Source: Fusarium oxysporum f. sp. lycopersici 4287
Taxonomy: Eukaryota > Ascomycota > Sordariomycetes > Hypocreales > Nectriaceae
DNA length: 64,000 nt
Direction of reading: 5' to 3'
Assembly (NCBI RefSeq): GCF_000149955.1
Contig: NC_030997.1
Span: 496,001 to 560,000 of the forward strand
Shown: piece by piece, positions 22,235-32,998 of the stretch
How positions within the stretch are numbered: the stretch's first letter is position 1
Layout of the letters: each line of letters opens with the position of its first letter
Program-made: the position numbers and the translations under genes
The notes under the pieces: generated by a model
What the model was told of the DNA's origin: nothing
The model's database searches: none
The model's input: the letters and a program-made list of their open reading frames with translations, nothing else

Positions 22235-22993
22235 CTATTTATCTTTACGAATAGTACGGATCAAATCTCCCATAGCCGCGCCATTCCGAAGCTCCGCAAA
22301 CATCTTCTCATCAATCTCAGCTCGCTCTTGACACAAAGCCACGACCTGCTCTATCAGAGAGGGGGGGACGGAAACAACACCATCAGCGTCTCCAACCAAG
22401 ATATCACCCGGGTTTATCCACAAATCACCGCTGAACTGGAGCGGAACATTGATCTCGGAGGCCCGGGTGAACGTGTTGGATCCCAAGATAGATTGACCTT
22501 TGGAAAATACCTGCACCTAGTTAGCTCAACTTTAGTAAGAATGGGGAAACAATACGTACAGGGAACTTGAACTCTCTATGCTCGTTGACATCCCTCATTC
22601 TTCCATTGATGACAACGCCCTCCGCACCCAGATACTTAGCGCGAGTGGACATGAGGCCACCCCAGCAAGCAGAGGCAACAGTGGGAGGCTGATGGATATA
22701 CATGACTCCACCTTTCACATTATGGTCGACGAAGTGCTTGTCAAGCTTGGGTGCTTTTGTATCATTTGCCTCAACCATCTTCACCGTGACAGCTGGGCCG
22801 AAGATACGGGTCTGCGAGTCGACAGACCGCAATTTTATGCCATCAAGAAAGCCCCCTCTGGGATGCTTAAGCTTGACCAGCGCATCTCCAATCTAGAAAA
22901 TGGTTAGGGGAGTTGGAGCTGGAATACTTGCGGGGTTTCTCTTACGTCGCATGATGTAAACTTGCGCAACAGCTCGCGGGCTTTGGATGACAT
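22235..22993 (-). CDS. RraA family protein, HMG/CHA aldolase-like
   Basis: Three exons, 22993-22946, 22892-22560 and 22510-22235, 218 aa. Family marks are ACWGGLMSTRA (about residues 91-100) and GVVINGRMRDV (R114, D117), then a C-terminal WINPGDILVGDADGVVSVP. Proteins of this fold either inhibit RNase E (bacteria) or are class II aldolases that need a divalent metal and split 4-hydroxy-4-methyl- or 4-carboxy-4-hydroxy-2-oxoadipate to pyruvate plus pyruvate or oxaloacetate; they also decarboxylate oxaloacetate. Fungi lack RNase E, so the aldolase/decarboxylase role is more likely. The 3' splice at GTGCAG joins KFP to VFSKGQSILG as expected. It is divergent from a Dal5-type permease. Confidence 0.87.
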
Positions 22994-23462
22994 GATGAAT
23001 TGTTTCCGAAAAATGAAGAGCCAGTGGGAGCTTGGCTTGCGAAGGTATGCTGAGAAGCCGATGCTTAGATGTTTTGATTCAAAGCTACGAGGACAGCTCC
23101 GCGTTCCGCCCAGACTGAAAGACGCGCTAATTGCCCCCGTGGGGAAGAATTGAAATGGGCTGGTTCCTATTGGTCAATTCCTCCAGGAGGACTCTTCCGT
23201 CTCACGGAGTGCTCCTCGAGTCCAGACACTCAACGAACGAGTCTGGGGAAATGCGGGGTATGAACTTTGGGGAATGGGCTGGGGAAGTCCAGCATCAGAC
23301 TTTTTGGCAGTGGTTAGCTCAAGGGACTAGCGAAGAGGCGAAATTGATATAAGGATGGACTTGTGCGCTCGAATTAACTTCGATAAAGCTCACAGCAAAG
23401 TTTTCAGCTTGGCTTCGAGACATCCGTTCAACCAAACAGTTCTTGGATCATCTTACTTCAGA
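22994..23462. promoter_or_regulatory. Divergent promoter, RraA / Dal5-type permease
   Basis: Two GGA-N4-TCC sites 17 bp apart start to start: AGGACTCTTCCG (23188-23199) and CGGAGTGCTCCT (23205-23216). Four GGGGAA copies follow within about 150 bp (around 23140, 23243, 23269, 23281), several matching the CreA consensus. Both genes are likely controlled from here. Confidence 0.65.
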
Positions 23463-25138
23463 ATGACTGTCGCCATGACCGAGCAGAAGCAAGAGCTTTC
23501 CCTCTCGTCGGAGCACGTCGATGAGATGCCAGTCAAGGCTGAAGAGGCCATTAGCAACGGACTTGGTATGACGGATGAGCAGTATGATGCCAATGAGAAG
23601 AGTCTGGTACGCAAGTTGGACTTTACTCTTCTGCCCATGGTCTGGCTGCTTTACTTCTTCAATTATCTCGACCGAAATAATATCGCGTGAGTTCTCGCGA
23701 AGTACTGCGGAAACTTGGTAGCAATCACTAACAATCTTCAGACAAGCACGTCTCAGCAGCTTTGAACAGGACCTTGGTCTCAAGGGTAACCAGTTCAATG
23801 TTGCAGTGTCAATCCTCAACGTCGGATACATGCTTATGCAACTCCCCAGGTAAAATGACACCTTCATGTTCGAAGCTCAAAGGCTAACGCATATTAGCAA
23901 CATGCTCCTTACTCGAACCCGCCCATCGATGTACATCCCAGCCTGGACTGCTTTATGGTCTATTGTGTCTGCCGCTACTGCTGGCGCTGGTACTTACACT
24001 CACTTGATCGTCATCCGATTCTTCCTTGGTATCGCAGAAGCACCTTTCTTCCCAGGCATGTCTCATCCTTCCGCTGAATACAAACATACCCACTAACTCC
24101 GAGCACAGGTGCCATGTTCCTGCTAAGCTGCTGGTATCCTCGCAAGGAGCTTGCCCTTCGAACCGCGATCCTATACTCTGGTGTTCTCCTCGCCACCGCC
24201 TTCTCGGGTCTCATTGCCGCTGGTGTTCTATCAGGACTTGAGGGCGCTAGAGGTATGGCTGGCTGGCAGTGGCTATTCATCCTCGAGGGCGCCGGAAGCT
24301 TTGTGGCTGCTATCGTTGCCTTCTTCGTGCTGCCTGACTTCCCTGGACAAAAGACCGGAGCGATGAAGTGGCTGCTTTCGGATGATGAACAGAAGGTAGC
24401 TGTTGAGCGTATCAACAGAGACCGCGTCTCTCTTCCAGATGCTGATCACGGTGTCTTTGCGGGCTTGATGATGGCTGTCAAGGATCTCCGAACTTGGGTC
24501 TTCGTAAGTCCGGCTGTTCCAAAACGCCTCATGACAATGCTAACAGTGAATAGGTCATCATGCTTACGGCCAACCATAGTGCCTATGGCTTCAACAGCTT
24601 CTTTCCCACCATCGTCAAGGGGTTCAAGCTCGGCAACACCACCCTTACCCTCATTCTTACTGCCCCTCCTTATCTCATCGCCACGGCCACTGCCTTCGCC
24701 ACAGCATGGTCCAGCGATCGTCGCAAAAACCGAGGCTATCACATCGCCATCCCTCAGGCAGTCGCCTGCATCGGCTTCATCATCTCCGTTGCCACACTCA
24801 ACAACGCCGCTCGATACGCGGCCGCTTTCCTTTACATCTGCGGATGTTTCTCATCCAACGCGATGGTCTTTAGTTGGGCTAGTTCAACTCTGAACCAGAC
24901 GCCTGAGAAGCGAGCGTGCGCCACTGCCATCATCAATCTTCTCAGCCAGCTTGGTAATATCTGGAGCCCTTATTTCTTCCCTGCTAGTGATGGACCGCGC
25001 TACATCAAGGCCAATCTGCTCATGATGGCCTTTTCGGCGCTTTCGGTTGCGACTTGTGTGTTCATGAGATTTAGCTTGCAGAAGGCGAACAAGAAGCTTC
25101 GCGAGTCTGGTGATGGTATCAATTTGTTTACCCTGTAA
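23463..25138 (+). CDS. MFS anion:cation symporter, Dal5/allantoate permease family
   Basis: Five exons, 23463-23686, 23742-23849, 23898-24055, 24109-24503 and 24554-25138, giving 489 aa with 12 membrane segments. FFNYLDRNNIA in TM1-loop, RFFLGIAEAPFFPG and the SCWYPRKELALRTA stretch are hallmarks of the ACS family, whose members import organic anions such as allantoate, nicotinate, tartrate or aromatic acids. The intron at 24056-24108 has a GC donor (GCATGT); only this splice gives PFFPG/AMFLL. The start may be 23463 or the in-frame ATG at 23475. Its promoter is shared with the RraA-like gene, so it probably brings in the carboxylate used by this module. Confidence 0.9.
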
Positions 25139-25640
25139 GGTTTCAGGTTATTTCATTCGAACATGTCTGGTTATTCGGTATCTCGAGATTGAGCAGCTTT
25201 AAATGGATAACAAATAAAGAGCTTTTTGCGGACCTTTGACGAACAGTGTATGGATTAAGATTCGGGTGTCGCATCTCTTCCCAAGCGGATTAAACCATTC
25301 ATGGCTGTCTTCCGCAAGGCTTAACATTCCCAAATTTTCAGTGATTCCAGGCCTAATCTCGGATAATTCATGAAGCCTGGTTCGGCTAAGGTGAATCTCA
25401 AAAAAGGCACTAACTGGCTAGTGTCTGGCCTCTTTGGCGAGAAGGACTCGGGGAACCGCTCACTGAGGTTCTCCCCCCGATATCCGAGGGCCGCGCATCC
25501 ACGAGTCAGCCACGCTTGGCCATTTTCATCATGGGGCAAAAGAAATGTTTTGGTTCTATTGCTTCCAGTGAAATGGGGAATGTTTATACCTCGAGCTTTC
25601 TTGTTGGTGCTGTATACTGGCCTTGTCACCATCCGACAAC
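25139..25640. promoter_or_regulatory. Promoter of the GH3 beta-glucosidase
   Basis: 502 bp, no other gene. It holds TCGGGGAACCG (25448-25458) facing TCCCCCCGA (25472-25480, the inverse of TCGGGGGGA). TCGGGSGGA also occurs twice, inverted, in the divergent promoter of the dual-cluster regulator and sugar porter. Confidence 0.5.
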
Positions 25641-28303
25641 ATGCATATCCTCCAAAGACAGCCCATCGACGTCGAGTCAACGCTAGCGTCATTAACTCTT
25701 GCTGAGAAGATCTCTCTTCTTTCTGGTACGTTCTTAGTCATCTATAGTTTGATCTGTAATTGTTAACACCTAACAGGTTCCGACTTTTGGAATTCTCAAG
25801 CCATATCATCTCATGGCATCTCTTCAGTAAAATGCACTGACGGGCCCAATGGTGCCCGAGGAGGGAGATTCTTCAACCCTGTTCCAGCATTATGTATCCC
25901 TTGTGGAACTGGCCTTGGTGCAACCTGGAACCCGGATCTTCTCTATTCAGCAGGTCAACTACTGTCTAGAGAATGTGATGCGAAAGGTGCACATGTTTGG
26001 CTAGGCCCTACAGTCAATCTGGTCCGTGGACCCCTCAATGGTCGCGGTTTTGAGAGCTTCTCTGAGGATCCGCACCTGAGTGGTGTATTAGCCACGGCAA
26101 TAATCAATGGAGTTCAAAGCAGGGGCACAGCAGCAGCCCTGAAACACTTTGTGGCCAACGATCAAGAAACGGCCAAAATGTCGACGGATATATGTATGTC
26201 AGAGAGGGCGTTGCGCGAGGTTTACCTCAAACCCTTCCAGATGGCAGTCAGGGATGCTAAACCCAAGATTGTTATGTCTTCATATAACAAGGTCAATGGC
26301 GTACACGTGTCAGAAAGCAGGAAGCTTCTGAAAGATGTATTGCGAAGTGAGTGGGATTTCGACGGTCTAGTCATGAGTGACTGGTAGGTAGTCCACTGCT
26401 TATTATATGACCGCAAGCTAACTCTCTAGGTACGGCACATATGGTTGCACCGATGCACTCAATGCGGGCGTGGATATTGAGATGCCAGGTCCCTCAAGAC
26501 ATCGCGCTGACAAGGCCTTGGTGGCAGTCGTTTCAGGCAAGGTCAGTCGCAAGACGATAGACGAGCGAGCCAGAAAGGTTCTCGAGCTTGGAAATGCCAC
26601 TGCTTCAGCTCGAGTATCGACGAAAGAGTCAACTCGTGACTCGCCTGAGGACAGAGCACTAAACAGGCGACTCGCGACGGAGAGTCTCGTGCTTTTGAAG
26701 AACTCAGACAAAATCTTACCCATCAATCCTCAAGATTGTGAAGATATCGCGATCATTGGACCAAACGCCAAACTTCCTGCAGCTTGTGGTGGGGGAAGTG
26801 CGAATTTACGACCATATTATACCAGCTCGGTCTTTCAAGGAATCAGCGACCAACTTCCCTCAAATGCAAATGTGTATTTTGAACCTGGGGTATTTGGTCA
26901 CGTCTTGTTGCCATATTTCACAGGTGACCACGTCACGGATGAGAATGGGTTGCCTGGTGTCTCTATCTCTTTCTTCAATGAGCCTGAGTCAGCGTGGCAA
27001 ACAAGGAAGCCATTTGACCAGCAGAGTATACCCGATACAACATACCAACTAATGGATTATGACCATCCAGAAAGGGGTGGGACGTTCTACATGTCCATGA
27101 CCGCGTACTACAAACCAGATGTAGAAGGTACCTATGAATTCGGTCTCGCCAGCTATGGAGTCTCGAGGCTATATATAGACGAACATCTGGTCATCGACAA
27201 CGCTACATCGCAGACCCATGCCGGGATGTTCTTCGGCCATGGATCCAGAGAAGAGCGTGGAACATATGATATGAAGGCTGGTAAGACATATCGACTGCGC
27301 GTTGAAGCTGGTAGTGCATCGACTTCAATAACAACAGGCGGCTCCTTCATTCCCATACCAGGTGGAGCATGCCGCCTGGGCGGTTGTCTCAAACTTGATC
27401 CCGAAGAAGGCATAAGACGTGCTGTCACAGTTGCAAAGAAATGTAAGCACACTTTCGTTATAGTCGGCCTCAATGCAGATTTCGAAAAGGAGGGCAAAGA
27501 TCGAGAGTCTATGAGCCTACCGCCGCATGTCGACGACCTTGTCTCTGCGGTGCTAAAGGCTCAACCGAACGCTATAGTGGTGACTCAAGCTGGAAACCCG
27601 ATTGAGATACCATGGCGACATAAGGCGAAGACTATATTGCATAGCTGGTACGGGGGAAATGAGGCGGGCAATGCAGTTGCCGACGTGGTCTTCGGCAAGG
27701 TCAACCCCAGTGGCAAATTGCCTATCACATTCCCGAGCAGACTTCAAGATGGACCGACTTTCTTAAGTTTTGGAAGTGATAACGGAAGGATATACTATTC
27801 CGAGGACGTTTTCGTTGGGCATCGCTGGTTTGATGCTCGGGGCATTGAGCCAGCCTTCGAATTCGGGTAAGTTTACTCTATTGACCTTCAAAAAACCACC
27901 GCTTACGGCATCTAGTCACGGTCTGAGCTACACAACATTCTCAACGTCCAATATCCTAGTAGCGGAAGACGGCGTACGCGTTGAGGTGAAAAACACTGGG
28001 AAGATGGCTGGTGCCGAGGTCGTAATGCTTTATGTCTCTTATGACGCGGCAAAGTCGGGCCAGAAGTCGAGGTTTCACCGCCCGGTGCGAACGCTCATTG
28101 GGTTCCAGAAGGTGTTTTTGGAACCGGGTCAAGAAGCGACGGCGTTCGTAGCATTAGACAAGTACAGCACCGCGGTTTGGGATGAGACGGCCGATAGTTG
28201 GCTTTGCGAAGCGGGAACATACACCGCTTCTTTCAGGAGCTCGAGTGACAGTTTGGAAGTTAGCTTCAAGGTGGAGAGGGACTTGTACTGGAACGGTGCA
28301 TAG
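25641..28303 (+). CDS. GH3 beta-glucosidase with PA14 domain, intracellular
   Basis: Four exons, 25641-25725, 25777-26383, 26430-27866 and 27916-28303, giving 838 aa. Order: TIM-like barrel with KHFVANDQET, RALREVYLKPF and nucleophile VMSDW (about D230, codon split by intron 2); alpha/beta sandwich; PA14 insert around residues 390-540 (tyrosine-rich, ending near GSFIPIPGG); and a C-terminal fibronectin-like domain (FEFGHGLSYTTF). No signal peptide, as for other GH3-PA14 intracellular enzymes that hydrolyse imported beta-glucosides or cellodextrins. It stands tail-to-tail with a dual zinc-cluster regulator and near a sugar porter. Confidence 0.93.
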
Positions 28304-28378
28304 CTTGAGTATAAGCGGGCATGGTTAGACAAGAGGCATCTTATAATTTCTTTGAAAACCTTAGCAAAAACCACATTT

Positions 28379-30738
28379 TTACATACTGCCTACATCTGGC
28401 ATAGTCCAATCCCCATCTGCGAGAGGCCAGAATGAATCCATGAAAACATCAGGCTGCCCCGAGCCGTACTGACCATGAAGCCCAAAATTAAAGATGTTGT
28501 CCAAGTGAGGCTCAGCCTCGCCGAGGTAGAGACTAAAGTCTGCTTGATCCTGAGCAACTGGCTCAGGCAGCGGCGAGATGTTCATAGGCATAAAGTTTGC
28601 TGTTGATGTAGATCTTGGTTCATTCCCAAATGCCATTTCGGAAGCTGGCTGCGCAGAGTCTCCATGGTCTTCAGAATCGCCTTGCTCCCCGGGCTGAAAC
28701 TGAAGGTTTTGAACCGTCTCGGTGACGCTGTGCTTGGAAAAGACTTCTCTGGCCCCGGAGCTACTAATGTCTCTCGAGGCTCCTGTTGTATTGTAGCTCT
28801 CTGACTCTTCCTCTTCCCAGATTGAAGGGCAGGCGTAAGGTCCATGACGATCTCGCTCTGCATCATTTACTAAGTCGCTAATGCCCTTCTTCAAGATCGC
28901 AGTTGTGGGGAGGATCACTGCCTGTTCTTCCAGTGCCTCAGCACAAGCTGTCAGTCGGGTGACAAGATCCGTCTGTGGCATATCGCCCATAGGGTACTGT
29001 CCAAGTCTTGAGATGATCCTCGCAGAATGGAATGCGCACATCGCAATTGAAGGATCACTGATCAGCTCCGATCCTCCGACTGACTTGGGTACTTCAAGGA
29101 TCTTGGATACGGAGATGGCATGGTACAGACACTTTTCGCGACATGCTGAAGTGTATTCTGGTGACAGCTGTAATATCTCAGCAGTTGGGAGGCCCTCCCG
29201 GAACCCCGGGATTGTAAAGCGGAAAAGGTCGCAATGTGTCTGATGCCACCAAGCATGCAGCATCAGGAATGGGGTACGCGAAGGCGAGAAGGCCCGCAGA
29301 GAGAAGGCTGCTGGGTCCCAATGGTATCGTACAGGCAAACTAGCTGAGAATTGACGCAATTCGTTTTCGATGGACTCTACTGCAAGTAGGCATTGATCGA
29401 TGGGCTCTCTGTGATTTGTGATCGTAAGGGTAAGTCTAAGTCACGGTTAGGCGAGAGTATGCAGCAGCAGATCTGGGCTCTGACCTTTGCACGCGATTGC
29501 GAATGTCCAAAACGCGAATACAGTAGCCAAGCAGGCCAATATTGGATATATCCTCATGTGGACTCGAGTGCAGCGGCACTGTTATTACTGGAGCGTCCAT
29601 GGAAAACGACTTTTCGGCACATGGCAGCCGGATATGGAGAGTCTCTGGAGTACAGGCCGTGAACTCCGTCTTCCCACTCGAGTACAACGAGTCCATGATA
29701 TAGATGGCCCACATCAGTCGTCGTCGACGCTCTTGCACTAGAAACTTCTGACGCGGATCTTCGTGGTTGAGTCGAAGGATGTAGGCGAGCCTCGATGTTA
29801 GAGCCATCGAGACAAGCATCTTGCTGACGCGCTGCGAGAGGTAGTGGTCCAACGTGACGAGAAGCCATGCTTCAATATCCGATAGCCGAGGCTGGGCAAC
29901 TCGTCTGAGGAGGTGTGTTTCTGCATCTTCAATCCATTTCTTTGCCATCGCTCTATGTTCAGAACTGCCTGGGTTGATGAACCGCGATGTGATCCCGCAT
30001 ATCGCTGATAGCACGCATGGGTTTAGCTCGTTCTTTGACCATGATTGTAACAGGGTTGCTCTATGGAGAAATCCGTAACAAGGTATTGAGTGTATTAGGT
30101 CGAAGTAGGCATCGATGTGTTGCTTGACGGTTTGTTTGCTTATTCCTAGGTCCCTGTTTCCAATCAGCGTCGCAAGCGTGAGTAGTAGTAGTGACACGGC
30201 TTACCATTGTGAGGTCTGTACTGGTGTTGGCATCGAGCCGGATGAAGGTTGACCGCCTAGTTGTCTTTGGGCCTGTGAGTGTTGAGATTCATGGCGGTCG
30301 GATTCTGGGGCTGACGGGGTGCTGCCCGCTGCAATCGAGGGTTCACCACGAGGCGACGGGCCAGAGTCATGACTGTCAGCCCTCGCGGCTGAAGGGTAAT
30401 GACAAGGACTTCCTCGATCCGAACAGCGTGAACATGCCGGTCTCCGGCCAGAGCACTTCAGCTTGCGATCGCGACACGGTATACACGCCCTAGATACGCG
30501 TCGTCTTTCTAGAACCTCTATTCCGTTGTCGGAGTCTGTTACCAACAGAGAGCAATTGAATTTGAGCCTTTTGCAGTTGTTACAGCCTTTAGGATCGCCA
30601 TCGCATCTCACCTGCAGTCAATTCTCATTAGCCGATGTTCATTTGTTCGCGGCTGTCGCATACCTTGCGGTTCCGACATTGCGCACATATCTCGGATGTT
30701 TTGCGATTTCGCATACGGGGTCCATTTCTTGGCTCCAT
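28379..30738 (-). CDS. Transcription factor with two tandem Zn(II)2Cys6 clusters
   Basis: Four exons, 30738-30664, 30611-30205, 30153-29485 and 29435-28379, about 735 aa. The first cluster at residues 18-45 (ICAQCRNRK/VRC...) and the second at residues 68-95 (ACIPCRDRKLKC...) both have perfect CX2CX6CX6CX2CX6C spacing with a basic loop, separated by 22 residues. The first is split by an intron before its third cysteine. The fungal_trans region follows (DAYFDLIHSIP...FLHRATL, then RRRRLMWAIYIMDSLYS). The C-terminus is Gln/Asp-rich and ends PDVGSM. An in-frame ATG at 30750 would add four residues; 30738 has the better start context. The third-exon acceptor (30154) is the least certain junction. 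It lies between GH3 and a sugar porter, whose control is inferred. Confidence 0.87.
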
Positions 30739-31114
30739 TGCGAATCTCATCCGAACAGTTCAGGCCAGGATGAGAAAAGGAAGTCGGGCGGAAGAGAAGA
30801 GTTGAGGTCTACCCCAAATTCCAAGCACAGAGGAGGTTCCGCCCGACATCCGAGCTCGGAAATGCACTAACTCTGCGGTTCTCCACTTACCCCAGACCTT
30901 TACCTGGGGAAATCAGGAGAGTGACCAGGCTAGCAGACTCTGCAGGTCTCGAACAGCGTTACCTTGACGCCAGGTCAACGCGTGATAGTAATGCTTTGTG
31001 GGGGAGCATTTCTCTGGGGTTGAGTGGCTGGGTATATCAGCAGAGCATCATCCCGGTCATGATCTTCACAATCAATCCAACCAAGCCTCCTCATTCACAG
31101 TTTATCTGGTCAAG
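30739..31114. promoter_or_regulatory. Divergent promoter, dual-cluster regulator / sugar porter
   Basis: A perfect 11-bp inverted repeat with 43-bp spacer: GTCGGGCGGAA at 30783-30793 and TTCCGCCCGAC at 30837-30847. Each arm contains TCGGGCGGA, which matches the GH3 promoter element in eight of nine positions. A CTGGGGAAA near 30903 fits CreA. Confidence 0.6.
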
Positions 31115-32852
31115 ATGTTGTCCAAAAACAGAATTCTCCAACACTTCAATCGCCATTTGGCGATTGCCTTCGCAGTCATCGCTGTGTCAACCTTCAACTA
31201 TGGCTTTGACAACGCAGCTTACAACAACACACAGGCCATGGAGGCTTTCCAGGCGCAATTCGGAGAATGGGACGCTGAGAAGGGCAAATATGCCATCCCA
31301 CCATCATGGCTGTCCCTCTTCAACAGCCTGAACTATATCGGTTTCGGAGCTGGCGTCATTATCGGCAGTCTTGTCAGTGAGCGTTGGGGTAGGAGATGGT
31401 GCATGTTCGTCATGAGCGCTTGGGCTCTGGTTCCAGCTATCATGGCTGTTACGTCGACGAGCAAGCATCAGATCATGGCCACGAGAATCCTCAACTGTAA
31501 GTACTACATAAGCTTGCATCTGGATGTGCATAGCTGACATATATCAACAGATATCTACATTGGCATGGAGCTTGCTGTTGTCCCTGTTTACCAATCCGAG
31601 ATCATGCCCCGAGAGATTCGTGGTTTCGCAGTTGGCTCATACCAGTTCAGTTTGATGGTAAGTGCTCCTACAATGGTGTTATAGTGACAAGCTGATACAG
31701 TATAGTCGGGAACTCTCATTGTAGCATGTGTCTGTCGAGGAACGAGCACTCTCTCCGGCAACCTCTCATTCCGGATCCCCTTTGGCCTCTTCTTCATCAT
31801 CCCCGTCGTCGTCATGTGCGCCATCTTCTTCATCCCAGAGGTAAATAACCCGACTCAAGGACGAATTGCTTCATACTGACCAAATACAGTCTCCCCGATG
31901 GCTACTCACCAAAGACCGAACCGAGGAAGCTCGCGCCGCCCTTGGAAAGCTACGAGAGGGCAAAGAGACCGAGGCCGAGATCGACGAGAGCTTTGCTGCT
32001 CTTCAATACGCCCTCGAGCACGAACCTGAGCAGGGCAATTACCTCGAGCTTTTCCAGGGAAAGAATCTCAAGCGTACAGCGATTGTTGTGGCTATGAACT
32101 TCTTTCAACAAGCTACTGGTCAAGCCTTTGCCTCGACCTACGGCGCCATCTTCATCCGAGACATTGGAACCGTCAACCCTTTTACCATGACCATCGTCAA
32201 CGCCATCGTTAATCTCTGCTCTGCTTTTGCCGGTCTATATCTTGTTGACCGAGCTGGCCGCCGGTAAGCCATTATTCTCCTTTAATACCTGAACATCGCT
32301 GACTTTCACAGACCTCTCCTATTGACGAGCGCTGGCTGGATGTTCTGCGCCATTATCACCATGGGCGCTCTCGGCACAGTTCCCAACCCATCCTTCGGTA
32401 TCAAATCAGGCATCGTAGCAATGCTCACCCTCTTCGGATCCGGCTTTACCTTCGCCTTCGCTCCTCTAAACTATGTCATCACCACTGAAATCCCCGCCCT
32501 CCGACTCCGCGACGCATCGCAGCGAACAGCATCCATCGTCAACGTCGTAGCCAACTTCCTCGTCAGCTTCAGCATTCCCTACATGCTGTATCCTCAATAC
32601 GCCGGTCTGGGCTCAAAGGTTGGATTTGTTTTCGCTGGCATTCTGGCATTGGCTATTGTCTTTGTTGTCTTTTGTGTTCCTGAGTGCAAGGGCAAATCTC
32701 TAGAGCAGATCGATCGTATGTTCAATGAGGGTATTGTTCTTCGCAAGTTTGGAAACTACAAGCCTGAGGATCTGACTGGAGATGTTGAGGAGATGGTAGG
32801 TAAGGAGAAGGGAAACGCTTCGGTTGTTGTCAACCACCGCGAACAATCATAA
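31115..32852 (+). CDS. MFS sugar porter
   Basis: Five exons, 31115-31496, 31551-31657, 31706-31840, 31890-32263 and 32312-32852, giving 512 aa. Marks of the sugar porter family are SERWGRRWCM, PREIRG, PESPRW (split after PE by an intron), DRAGRRP and PECKGKSLEQID. Twelve membrane segments are expected. The start at 31115 (MLSKNRIL) is chosen because upstream in-frame sequence has no conserved character. It probably takes up the sugar or glucoside that the neighbouring GH3 enzyme hydrolyses. Sequence alone does not separate hexose from disaccharide transport. Confidence 0.9.
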
Positions 32853-32998
32853 GCACCGTTCGTCAAAGTCTGTAATGAGCAATTGAAATAGGGTGGTAGA
32901 AATTAATTGTGGATGCATCAAGACCGGTATAATAGTTTTTTTTTTCATTAATCATCATCATGGCCTCCATCTCGGTGACGGCAGCCAACAATTCGTTG

